The notes below the pieces were generated by a model. That model was given only the letters and a program-made list of their open reading frames with translations, was not told where the DNA came from and ran no database searches. A stretch of 35,001 nucleotides of DNA, from positions 1-35,001 of the forward strand of contig MAAL01000155.1 of NCBI GenBank assembly GCA_002163245.1, in the 5' to 3' direction. The DNA comes from Gammaproteobacteria bacterium 42_54_T18 (GTDB lineage: Bacteria > Pseudomonadota > Gammaproteobacteria > Pseudomonadales > Ketobacteraceae). The translations under genes and the position numbers were made by a program. This document shows positions 25,059 through 33,149 of this stretch, piece after piece. How positions within the stretch are numbered: position 1 is the stretch's first letter; each line of letters begins with the position of its first letter.

Positions 25059-26057
25059 TTATTCACGCCACTTAACTGGAGTTATACCTGTCCAGCGCAA
25101 AAATGCAGCAGAAAAACTGCTACGCTGCTCGTACCCCAAGTTGAATGCAATTTGCTCTATAGAAAGTTTTGTTGTTTCTAACAACCTAATCGCCTCCTCT
25201 TTTCTTACTGTTTGCTTTAGGGCTTTAAAATTGGTTTGCTCTTCTGCCAGCTTACGCTGCAACGTTCGCTCGCTAAGGTTCAACGTTTTGGAAACTTCTT
25301 CTACCGAGATTTCCTCAGGCAATCCCGATAAAATGAGGGACCTAATGGCCGCAGAAACTGTTTCGATCGACTGAAGATGCTCTGATGCTTGCTCCTTTAT
25401 TTTGGCGTGATATTTTGGTGAAGCGGATAAAACGGGTAACTCCAAAAAATCCACACCGCCCCATAACGCGTCATAGGGCTTATTAAATAATATCTCACAA
25501 TCAAAATGTTCACGGTATTTCTCCGCATAATAGGGCTCGGCATGACGAAACCATACGGAATGGGCATCAAACCTCCGCCCTGTTAAGCGCTCCGCCCAAA
25601 CAGGCAACGCTCCAAGCACAATCTCCGGATAGAAGGGCTTAACAGAAATGGGGGGTTGTTTACCATACCGAATACACAGTACTTTATTGGTAAGTTCGAC
25701 CCTAAATCCCATTAACGGGTGTAATAAAGGTAAGTATTGTTGAAAAAGATCAATCGCCTCTTTCACCGTTTTACAGCTAGCGATCAATGGCCCAAATAAT
25801 GCTAACTGTTGAAAATTAGTGCGTTCAGCAAACCCCATCGTTAACCAAGGTTTTTTGGTGCTTTCCAAAAACCATTCTATTGCAATTTCTAATTCCTCTA
25901 TTGCAATACTGGCAGCATCATCACTAGGCAATATCCGGTGAAGGTCATCAATACCCAAACCGTTATCTAAGGCTAAACCTTCGAGTAACGTTAGAAGAAA
26001 CGCGGGAGCCTGAGGCAGCTCAAAGTCTTTACTCACTTGCCCTACCTTCGATTCCAC
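25059..26057 (-). CDS. AraC-family regulator, arabinose-binding-2 / VirS type
   Basis: 332 residues at most. The N-terminal half (about 20-205) has the pattern of the Arabinose_bd domain found in VirS/OruR regulators (WFLESTKKPWLTMGFAERTNFQQLALFGPLIASCKTVKEAIDLFQQYLPLLHP). The C-terminal half has two HTHs: ISVEEVSKTLNLSERTLQRKLAEEQTNFKAL and KLSIEQIAFNLGYEQRSSFSAAFLRWTGITPVKWR. The frame starts at GTG 26057, overlapping hisA by 16 bases; GTG 26036 has a better AGGTAGGG site and no overlap, and may be the real start. It probably activates the monooxygenase operon from the repeats at 24970-25002. Confidence 0.92.
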   Translation of the reverse strand: MESKVGQVSKDFELPQAPAFLLTLLEGLALDNGLGIDDLHRILPSDDAASIAIEELEIAIEWFLESTKKPWLTMGFAERTNFQQLALFGPLIASCKTVKEAIDLFQQYLPLLHPLMGFRVELTNKVLCIRYGKQPPISVKPFYPEIVLGALPVWAERLTGRRFDAHSVWFRHAEPYYAEKYREHFDCEILFNKPYDALWGGVDFLELPVLSASPKYHAKIKEQASEHLQSIETVSAAIRSLILSGLPEEISVEEVSKTLNLSERTLQRKLAEEQTNFKALKQTVRKEEAIRLLETTKLSIEQIAFNLGYEQRSSFSAAFLRWTGITPVKWRE

Positions 26058-26815
26058 TTAATGCACTCATCAAGCGTAATCCCACTGCCGCCAAATATAT
26101 CTAACGCACTGCCTATTGTCAGGTCTACCTTGCCATTCGACAGCTGATTCACCAACGCTAGATCATCAATAGATCGAGCGCCTCCGGCATAGGTCACCGG
26201 AATGGTCGCAATATCTCCTAGCAACGTTACAAGATCTTGATCAATACCCGCCTGTAGCCCTTCGACATCGGCAGCATGAATTAAAAACTCTGAACAATGG
26301 CCCGCCAGCTCAACTAAGGTTTGCTGATCAATGAGCGTATCAGTAACTGTCTGCCAACGATCTGTCGCAATATTCCAACCAGATTCGGTACGACGGCAAC
26401 TTAAATCCAACACTAATCGCTCGACACCGGTTTCCCGTTTTATTGCTTCCAGCCGGTCTGAGGATAACTGGCCACCTTCAAACAAATAGGAGGTAACTAT
26501 GACTTGAGATGCTCCAGCTTCCAGAAATTCCGCTGCATTTTCATTATTTACCCCACCACCAAACTGCAAACCCTGAGGCCAGGCGGCTAGTGCGTTTAAA
26601 GCTTCCTGCTTATTGCCAGGCCCCAGAGCAATCACATGCCCCCCCGTTAGGGCATTGTCTCTATAGAGTTCAGCATAATAAGCTGCGTCATAAGGGCTAA
26701 CATAATTAGTGTCTGCACCTTGATCGTTAAGACTTCCACCTACGATCTGTTTTACTTTGCCTTGGTGTAAATCAATACAGGGACGAAATTGACTCAAAGG
26801 AAACCTCTTGTTCAT
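26042..26815 (-). CDS. hisA: HisA-type ribotide isomerase, eukaryotic HIS6 subtype
   Basis: 257 residues. The (beta/alpha)8 enzyme opens the ribose of ProFAR in histidine synthesis (fourth step). The start FRPCIDLHQGKVKQIVGGSL matches the yeast/plant HIS6 form (CIDxHxGxVKQIVG) rather than the usual bacterial IIPAIDLxxGxxVRL. Other blocks: ALGPGNKQEALNAL, LQFGGGVNNENAAEFLEAGASQVIVTS, RLVLDLSCRRT, FLIHAADVEGLQAG and VTYAGGARSIDDL. No other histidine gene is nearby, which is odd for hisA and suggests transfer or a relocated gene. A TATAAT on the minus strand at 26866-26871 may be its promoter. Its 3' end overlaps the AraC frame. Confidence 0.85.
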   Translation of the reverse strand: MNKRFPLSQFRPCIDLHQGKVKQIVGGSLNDQGADTNYVSPYDAAYYAELYRDNALTGGHVIALGPGNKQEALNALAAWPQGLQFGGGVNNENAAEFLEAGASQVIVTSYLFEGGQLSSDRLEAIKRETGVERLVLDLSCRRTESGWNIATDRWQTVTDTLIDQQTLVELAGHCSEFLIHAADVEGLQAGIDQDLVTLLGDIATIPVTYAGGARSIDDLALVNQLSNGKVDLTIGSALDIFGGSGITLDECIKWNRR

Positions 26816-26890
26816 ACCTAGTGTGTTTCACTGCACGTTGGCCGTACAGAGCGTATTCAATGCGCACATTATAACCCAATAGATAAGCAA

Positions 26891-26909
26891 CTGCCTGCTT
26901 TAGAGGCAG
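26891..26909 (-). terminator. Hairpin after the OYE gene
   Basis: CTGCCT (26891-26896) pairs with AGGCAG (26904-26909), 54 bases beyond the stop of the Old Yellow Enzyme gene and upstream of hisA. It is a plausible weak terminator of the desaturase-OYE operon; the following minus-strand bases are TTGCTTATC, not a clean T-run. Confidence 0.4.
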
Positions 26910-26962
26910 GCCAAAGGGCGATAAATGAGAAAAATAAGCTGTACACACATCAATCAAAAAAA

Positions 26963-28180
26963 CTACGCTCTACGCTTCTGAAATACCTGCAATCCGTTGC
27001 TGGCAAGCGTTTGAAAAAGCGACCAGTAAACATTCATATTCGGTGCAGGCTTCTTGCCTTTTGCAAGCCGCGCCATCTGCTGCTCATACCAGGTAATCTC
27101 CAGCATACCGGCTTTATCCAACGCACTCACGCCAGTGGTCAGTGGCTTTACTAAATTTTCCACTTTCTGGCCGTTCATGATTCTCAAAGGAAGATCAGGT
27201 TGTAACGTTAACGGTCTAGCAATTCCAACCATATCCACCTCACCCGAAGAGATAGCTCGCTCCATTCCCTTAGCCGTTCTAAAGCCACCAGTGACAACAA
27301 TCGGCGCATCAATTAGTTGCCTCATCTTCGCGGCAAATTCGATAAAATAGGCTTCACGCTTCTGAGTGCTCTCTTTCAACACAAAAGCGGGTGATTCATA
27401 ATTCCCACCAGAGACCTCAAACAAATCCATTCCTAGCTTATCCAGTGCAATAATCACTTGTATGGATTCTTCTTCTGTAAAACCACCATGCTGAAAATCA
27501 GCAGAATTTAGTTTAATACCTATCGGAAAATCAGGACCAACTTCTGCACGAATAGCTCGATACACTTCTTTAACAAAGCGCATTCGATTTTCGATGGAGC
27601 CACCCCATTCATCCTCCCGACAATTATGAAGTGGTGACAGAAACTGATTTACCAAGTAACCATGGGCTCCATGAATCTGCACTCCGGTAAACCCTTCATC
27701 TTTTGCAAATGCTGCAGCGTAAGCAAACTTTTCAACAATACTTTTAATCTCTTGCTCGGTTAACTCTCTTGGCTCATTAAAAAACGCATCCAAACCTTTC
27801 GCCAAAGGAATCGCAGAAGGAGCAACAGGATCTGGGTTAATCGCATTCGGTGATTGTTTTCCTGGGTGGTTTAGTTGCACCCAACAATCCGTATTATTGG
27901 CGGTAACCGCTGATGCCCACATGGCAACTTTTGATGCATCCGTTTTCTCGTCAAAAACAACATTACGTGGCTCTCCTAACGCGGTTCTGTCCACCATTAC
28001 ATTACCCGTTATCAACACACCAGCACCGCCCAAAGCCCACTGTCGATATAACCCGACGAGTTCTTTACTTACCTGATGATCTATTGTTCCTAACACCTCA
28101 CTCATGGCAGATTTAAAAAAACGGTTTTTGACCTCATGGCCACAAGGCAACCTCAGTGGTTGTGCTAATATACTACCCAT
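26963..28180 (-). CDS. NADH:flavin oxidoreductase, Old Yellow Enzyme family
   Basis: 405 residues. FMN-dependent TIM barrel that reduces activated C=C bonds of enones or dienoyl substrates. Seen: LPCGHEVKNRFFKSAMSE (N-terminal FMN region), VQLNHPGKQ, FTGVQIHGAHGYLVNQFLSPLHNCREDEWGGS (His-Gly-Ala-His-Gly-Tyr active-site block), IGIKLNSADF, PIVVTGGFRTAKGMERAI and VDMVGIARPL (FMN phosphate). No C-terminal FAD/NAD domain of the FadH type. Excellent AAGGAGG site 8 bases before ATG 28180. The gene overlaps the stop of the desaturase fusion by eight bases, so the two are co-expressed and probably act on the same lipid. Confidence 0.92.
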   Translation of the reverse strand: MGSILAQPLRLPCGHEVKNRFFKSAMSEVLGTIDHQVSKELVGLYRQWALGGAGVLITGNVMVDRTALGEPRNVVFDEKTDASKVAMWASAVTANNTDCWVQLNHPGKQSPNAINPDPVAPSAIPLAKGLDAFFNEPRELTEQEIKSIVEKFAYAAAFAKDEGFTGVQIHGAHGYLVNQFLSPLHNCREDEWGGSIENRMRFVKEVYRAIRAEVGPDFPIGIKLNSADFQHGGFTEEESIQVIIALDKLGMDLFEVSGGNYESPAFVLKESTQKREAYFIEFAAKMRQLIDAPIVVTGGFRTAKGMERAISSGEVDMVGIARPLTLQPDLPLRIMNGQKVENLVKPLTTGVSALDKAGMLEITWYEQQMARLAKGKKPAPNMNVYWSLFQTLASNGLQVFQKRRA

Positions 28181-30158
28181 TATGAATATCCTCCTTTAAC
28201 GACAATGCGGATTTAGGTCGGCACTGGCAGGCCAACGTTAAACCCCGCTCCAATTCTCCTGGCAAAATCCCCGGTGTTTCATCTAAAACCAATTCGCTAA
28301 CGCCCCCCGTCACTTGCATCATGCAACAACCACATTGACCAACACCGCAAGCGTGAGGAATTTTGATACCCTCTTGTGAAGCGGCTTGCAATACGGTTTG
28401 ATTTTCTGCAACGTCAAACTCATGACAAGAACCGTTAGCTAGCACTACATTCACTTTATGTATGGGGCCCTCTGGCTTAGGCATGGTTTGGCCAAATTCT
28501 TCTACCGATATCTGTTCGTTTTCAACCCCAAGTTTTTGCAGTGTGCCCACCACGATATTTTTCATCACCTCTGGGCCACAAATAAAATATTGCCCATTCA
28601 AAATATCTTCATCCGTTGCAAACATGTCTATCAACTTCTCTGCCGTTAAATACCCAGTTTCACCTTCCCAATCTGCATGTGCTTTTTCAAAGATATTGGT
28701 AACACTAAATCTATCAGGGTACTTTTCCAGCAACCTATTTACCTGACGTAAAAACATAACATCGCCAATAGAGCGATTGGCATAAACCAAGTGAACCTTT
28801 GTGCCAGCACAAGCTTTTGAGCAAGTTCCCAGGGCTGTCTGTGCTATCGAAATAATAGGGGTTATACCGCTGCCACCGGCTATCAATGTAAGCAACTTGG
28901 CAGGCTTTACGGTATAGGGGTCAAACCTAAAGTCGCCGAATGGGCCTGCAACGGTTAGCTCATCACCTACACATAATTCATCATTAAGATAGGTTGAGAG
29001 AAGCCCCTTTTCTACCCGCTTTACCCCTATAGTTAGTTTCCCTGCACGAGGTGACTCACAAATTGAATAACAGCGGGTAACTGACGATCCATTTAACAGT
29101 TTCGTTACTGTGACATACTGACCTGCTTTAAAAGGTAAATTTTTCCCATTCATATGCTGGAAAGTAATGGCGACCGAATCTGCAGTTTCCTGGTGGACCT
29201 TTTCCACATGCAACGTAAATTTGCTAACACCATCCACACTACTAGGCTCTTGCGCGTAAGGGGACCTCCCAAATCCTGGTAATTTATCTGAAAACAACCT
29301 CCCTGAAAACAAATGCTCAATGGGTGCGTTCTTGGCTTCTAACTCCGGTCGTACGATAGTAAATACACGTTCATAGTTGTACCAGGTCACACGAGGGTAC
29401 AAATGATGAACATGATGATAGTTCTGCCCTAGCGTCAGATATTTTAGACCTGGAAATAAATAGCTACGTGTATTTTGATAACGCCCCTGCTGACGTGTTG
29501 GCATATGCGGAATCCAATCAAATACCATTCCAAGAATATAACTCGTTAAAAAAGCAGGAATGATACCAATCATGAGTAACTCAACCCCATAACCCGAAGC
29601 AATTAATCCAAAACTTATCGTCAAAGTAACGCCGTAATAAAGCAACGAGCTTTTCTGCGTTTGGGCGATCACTGGATCATCTTTAAATCGAGTGTTAGCC
29701 AGATAGAGATAATTCAGCGCAAGCGTCAGCGCTCGAAAGTTAGCTCCCCGCAAATTATTGCCAGACACCCAATGGTCAGGGTCACGATCAGGGTCATTGG
29801 TAAATGCATGATGATAGTCGTGTATCTTGGCAAACAAACCAAACGGAATAATAAGGAAAGGTACGGTTACACTCCACCCCATAAGTCGCTCCACAGGTTT
29901 CATCCCCCTCACTTCGTGGGCGATATTGCCATGACCTGCTTCATGGGCAACTGTGAAGGCTAAATACAGCAACAACGTTGATAACAAGGTACCCACAGGA
30001 AGGCTTATTGTGCCTGTGAAGACCGCAGCAATCATTCCAGCGTAACCAATGACAACACCAACAAAAAGTACGATGGTGCCCCAAGCAATACCTTCTGCGA
30101 AATGGGTCCAATCTACAGGCGGCTGGCTAACTATCTCGGCTGAAACCTTAGCATTCAT
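28173..30158 (-). CDS. Fusion: membrane fatty-acid desaturase + ferredoxin reductase + 2Fe-2S ferredoxin
   Basis: 661 residues. Residues 1-270 are a membrane di-iron desaturase/hydroxylase with TM helices and three His boxes: HEAGH (72-76), HDYHH (113-117) and HHVHH (248-252). From about 310 follows a reductase: FAD site RCYSICESP, AGGSGITPIISIA, and NAD region YFICGPEVMKN. The C-terminus (about 575-661) is a plant-type ferredoxin with CGVGQCGCC (C-x4-C-x2-C) and a last Cys about 29 residues later. The usual family has these as separate partners (for example DesA3 with Rv3230c in mycobacteria); here one chain carries electrons from NAD(P)H to the di-iron centre. It is first of an operon with OYE and divergent from an AraC gene. 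Confidence 0.93.
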   Translation of the reverse strand: MNAKVSAEIVSQPPVDWTHFAEGIAWGTIVLFVGVVIGYAGMIAAVFTGTISLPVGTLLSTLLLYLAFTVAHEAGHGNIAHEVRGMKPVERLMGWSVTVPFLIIPFGLFAKIHDYHHAFTNDPDRDPDHWVSGNNLRGANFRALTLALNYLYLANTRFKDDPVIAQTQKSSLLYYGVTLTISFGLIASGYGVELLMIGIIPAFLTSYILGMVFDWIPHMPTRQQGRYQNTRSYLFPGLKYLTLGQNYHHVHHLYPRVTWYNYERVFTIVRPELEAKNAPIEHLFSGRLFSDKLPGFGRSPYAQEPSSVDGVSKFTLHVEKVHQETADSVAITFQHMNGKNLPFKAGQYVTVTKLLNGSSVTRCYSICESPRAGKLTIGVKRVEKGLLSTYLNDELCVGDELTVAGPFGDFRFDPYTVKPAKLLTLIAGGSGITPIISIAQTALGTCSKACAGTKVHLVYANRSIGDVMFLRQVNRLLEKYPDRFSVTNIFEKAHADWEGETGYLTAEKLIDMFATDEDILNGQYFICGPEVMKNIVVGTLQKLGVENEQISVEEFGQTMPKPEGPIHKVNVVLANGSCHEFDVAENQTVLQAASQEGIKIPHACGVGQCGCCMMQVTGGVSELVLDETPGILPGELERGLTLACQCRPKSALSLKEDIHNG

Positions 30159-30228
30159 ACTCTATCTCCAAAAACTGATCGCTTTTATTGTTTTGTGATA
30201 GCTAATGTAATGTTTTTAGAATCAATCT

Positions 30229-30266
30229 CTTATCTTTTAATGCCACTTGCTTATCATTTTATGCCA
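30229..30266. promoter_or_regulatory. 17-bp direct repeats 21 bp apart, AraC-type operator
   Basis: CTTATCTTTTAATGCCA (30229-30245) and CTTATCATTTTATGCCA (30250-30266) match at 15 of 17 positions and start exactly 21 bp apart. They lie in the 160-bp region between the divergent desaturase (start 30158) and AraC (start 30320) genes. This is the expected form of an AraC-family binding site, and the adjacent regulator is the obvious binder. Confidence 0.65.
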
Positions 30267-30319
30267 TTATATTGAGCACGCTAACACCAAAAGCAAGGCA
30301 TACAAGATTGAGCGTTACG

Positions 30320-31336
30320 ATGAATACACCTTATATAAATACAAGCTTTCTAAGAGGGTTTAGCGCGATAGTACTTGCTAAGGGAGGTTCACCCTCGAAG
30401 CTCTATGAATCTGTCGGCTTAGATAAAGATATATTTATCGAAGAGAGCCTACTTATTCCGTTCGACAAATTTATCTACCTTCTGGAAGCAGCAGCTAATC
30501 AGTTAGACTTTCCAGACATCGCCATGCAGCTTGCTCGACAACAAGACATGATGATCCTCGCCCCTTTAAGCTCTTTGCTCAATCGTTGTAACAATGTCTT
30601 TGAAGCCCTGGAGGTTATCCTTAAGTACCTAAAGATATTGGTATCAGGGTATCGGGTAGATATCCAGGTACAGCAAGAATGTTTAACTATCACGTTTGAT
30701 GTGGAACTCCCCCACATTCAAGAATCCGTTCAATATCAAGATTACGCAATGGCAAGTGCGGTAGCCATACTTCAAGGTATGCTGGGAAAATCTCACCCCA
30801 TCAGAGCCTGCTATTTTTTACGCAGCGAAAGAAACGAAAATCGAATTTCCGAATACTCTCGCTACTACGGCTGCCCCGTTGCCTTTAACTGTCGAACCCT
30901 TTCTCTGTCGGTAAACAGTTCAGTTTTGGATCAGGATATTGGGAACCTTATTAGACAAATAAACGCAAAAATCAATAGCGCATTATCTTCTTATAATGAA
31001 AGTATTATTGATCAAGTAACAAAGGTAATCAGTTTTTCACTGGCGAATGGTAGCAGCAGCATTAACGATATAGCGACTGCCATGAACTACAGCCAACGCA
31101 CACTTCAGCGAAAATTAAGTGAGCACAACACCTCATACAGAGCCCTTCTCGATTCCGTTAGGTTTAATATGGCAAATCAATACCTCAAAAATACCTATTA
31201 TCGGTTAACCGATATTGCAGCACTGCTTTGTTATAACAACCTAAGTTCATTTAGTCGTAGCTACCATCGCTGGAGCGGTGTTTATCCAACAGAAATCCGA
31301 AAACGACTGTATTCAGCTGAAGTTGAAAAACAATGA
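30320..31336 (+). CDS. AraC-family regulator of the desaturase operon
   Basis: 338 residues from ATG 30320; the frame is open from a TTG at 30272, which would lie close to the operator, so ATG is preferred. An N-terminal Arabinose_bd-type ligand domain (GFSAIVLAKGGSPSKLYESVGLD..., IQESVQYQDYAMASAVAILQGM) is followed by a C-terminal double HTH: SSINDIATAMNYSQRTLQRKLSEHNTSYRALLD and YRLTDIAALLCYNNLSSFSRSYHRWSGVYPTEIRK. Likely an activator responding to a fatty acid or sterol-like effector. It shares its domain plan with the other AraC protein here but the sequences differ strongly. Its last 24 bases overlap the end of the convergent PP2C/kinase gene. Confidence 0.92.
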   Translation: MNTPYINTSFLRGFSAIVLAKGGSPSKLYESVGLDKDIFIEESLLIPFDKFIYLLEAAANQLDFPDIAMQLARQQDMMILAPLSSLLNRCNNVFEALEVILKYLKILVSGYRVDIQVQQECLTITFDVELPHIQESVQYQDYAMASAVAILQGMLGKSHPIRACYFLRSERNENRISEYSRYYGCPVAFNCRTLSLSVNSSVLDQDIGNLIRQINAKINSALSSYNESIIDQVTKVISFSLANGSSSINDIATAMNYSQRTLQRKLSEHNTSYRALLDSVRFNMANQYLKNTYYRLTDIAALLCYNNLSSFSRSYHRWSGVYPTEIRKRLYSAEVEKQ

Positions 31337-33064
31337 AACGCTCAATCCAGCAAACAATACACCCGACAAAACCTGCCAAAGCAACAATGGGTTATGATCA
31401 CGTAAAGCACTGTTATAACGCTTTTTATATTTTGGATTGGGATGCTGCAATTCATGCAGAAACTCTGACACATCACCATAGCGGCGAGCGGGGTCATAAC
31501 GCAAACCTTTTTTTACCGCACCGTCGATCCAGATAGGCACTAGCGGATTAAGTTCGTCACATGGTATATATTTGGTTTTTATATAAGCCTTGGCAGTGCG
31601 GCACTCATTCAGCTTTCCTGCAAAGGGTTCCTCGCCCGTCAGCATTTCATAAACAATCACCGCAAGCGAAAAGATATCCGACTGCGTGGTACTTTTTCCT
31701 TCTAATACCACTTCTGGCGCAGAGTAACCGGCCGTCCCTAATATGCCATGCCGCTCAAATGGTGTGGCAATTTCAGCAATACCGCTGATAAAACAGGACC
31801 CGAAATCAATAATTTTTACTTCGCCATTTTTATCAATCATGATATTACGGGGTTTAATATCTTGGTGCAGAGTTTCCCGACGATGTAATGCCCTTAAACC
31901 TTTGACAATCTGTTCAACCAAATAAATAACATCTTGAACAGCAGGCTTAGGGTTTTCTTTTATCCATTGAGCTAAGGTAACGCCATCAATAAACTCTGTT
32001 AGATAATATAAGAACGTCTTAGCTTTATTTGCTTCAACCACCTTAACAACATGAGGATTGCTAATTCGACAGCCTATCCAGCTTTCAGTGATAAAGCGTT
32101 CAATATACGTTGGTTCGTCTTCAAAGTTTACAGAAGGGGTTTTCATGCAATAGAGCTTACCGCTCGCTACATCGCTTACCACATAAACCTGACTTCGGCT
32201 GCTAGCATGTATTTCCTTTTCAATACGATAGCCATCCAAAATCATGCCAGGACTCAATTCGGGAGGGAAAGGTAGCTCTGTAAGCTTCTGACAAACGTCC
32301 TGCATACTTTGTATCGGTAGCTGGTCAACTCGCAATACTTGGCAACTAAGGTTGTCGCCGCTGTTATTGTTAAGCGCTTGCTGAATCAGCGTTTCGCAGC
32401 ATTGTTCATAGTCTTCATCGGTAGAGTGCTGAGATGTTAGCGTTAAACAAGCACGTATATCCGCATCCTTAACAAAGTCATGAATACCATCAGTACTTAA
32501 GAAGAAGACATCATTAACTTCTACCCCAATGCTACGGTAATCCACATCCAGCGCTACATCCAGGCCCATCGCTCTAGACAGGTACGATTTATCACTACTA
32601 ATAAATGTTGTGTGATCACGCGTCATTTGCTCCAGGTCACCGTTGCGTAGGCGGTAGATACGAGAATCACCAACATGAAAGATGTGAGCTGTGTGTGATT
32701 TAAATATGATGCAACTAAAAGTGCTAACGTACCCTTTTTTTGCATCGGTAAAGTGGCGACCTTGCCCGAAAAGCCAGCGATTTAATGCGGTGAGCACTTG
32801 TGAAGTGGACTTCTTTACGCTCCAGGAATCGGGCGTGGAATAGTAATCTGACAGAAAATTATGTACGCAGGTTTCACTGGCTTCCTTACCCGCTTCTGCC
32901 GCGCTAACACCATCAGCAATCACTGCTACAGCACCTTTATTGCTGAGTACATTACCTTTAGGAATCCGAATGCCGATAGCATCCTCATTGTCAGGTTTGA
33001 CCCCTGCGACAGAGCGCTGGCCCACGGTAAAGGTTAGCTCACCATCAGCATGCAGTCCTGACAT
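31313..33064 (-). CDS. Bifunctional PP2C phosphatase / Ser-Thr protein kinase, C-terminal TM anchor
   Basis: 583 residues. Residues 10-245 are a PP2C-type phosphatase with metal residues in KPDNEDA (D28), VIADGVS (D51-G52), HVGDSRIYRL, FFLSTDGIHD (D192) and SGDNLSC (D237). Residues about 279-540 are a protein kinase: YCMKTP (K308), LHQDIKPRNIMID (HRD is HQD, D402; K404; N407), IIDFGSC (D420) and GYSAPEV. The glycine loop is degenerate (IHASSRSQVY). A single TM helix (about 562-580) ends it. GGAGA site before ATG. It follows the nitrate transporter gene by 85 bases, as PA1782 follows nasA in Pseudomonas, so control of nitrate assimilation is likely; its targets are unknown. Confidence 0.93.
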   Translation of the reverse strand: MSGLHADGELTFTVGQRSVAGVKPDNEDAIGIRIPKGNVLSNKGAVAVIADGVSAAEAGKEASETCVHNFLSDYYSTPDSWSVKKSTSQVLTALNRWLFGQGRHFTDAKKGYVSTFSCIIFKSHTAHIFHVGDSRIYRLRNGDLEQMTRDHTTFISSDKSYLSRAMGLDVALDVDYRSIGVEVNDVFFLSTDGIHDFVKDADIRACLTLTSQHSTDEDYEQCCETLIQQALNNNSGDNLSCQVLRVDQLPIQSMQDVCQKLTELPFPPELSPGMILDGYRIEKEIHASSRSQVYVVSDVASGKLYCMKTPSVNFEDEPTYIERFITESWIGCRISNPHVVKVVEANKAKTFLYYLTEFIDGVTLAQWIKENPKPAVQDVIYLVEQIVKGLRALHRRETLHQDIKPRNIMIDKNGEVKIIDFGSCFISGIAEIATPFERHGILGTAGYSAPEVVLEGKSTTQSDIFSLAVIVYEMLTGEEPFAGKLNECRTAKAYIKTKYIPCDELNPLVPIWIDGAVKKGLRYDPARRYGDVSEFLHELQHPNPKYKKRYNSALRDHNPLLLWQVLSGVLFAGLSVSLFFNFS

Positions 33065-33094
33065 TAATTTCTCCGTATCGATCGTTCATCAAGA

Positions 33095-33138
33095 AGGCCC
33101 AATTAATAGGGAGAAAAACCTCCTTTTTAATTGGGCCT
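33095..33138 (-). promoter_or_regulatory. Intercistronic hairpin between narK and the PP2C/kinase gene
   Basis: AGGCCCAATTA (33095-33105) pairs perfectly with TAATTGGGCCT (33128-33138). On the transcribed minus strand the loop holds AAGGAGG followed by TTTTTCTCC. It begins 11 bases after the narK stop and could reduce read-through or protect the narK message, giving less kinase than transporter. Confidence 0.55.
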
Positions 33139-33149
33139 GACGCTTAGGG

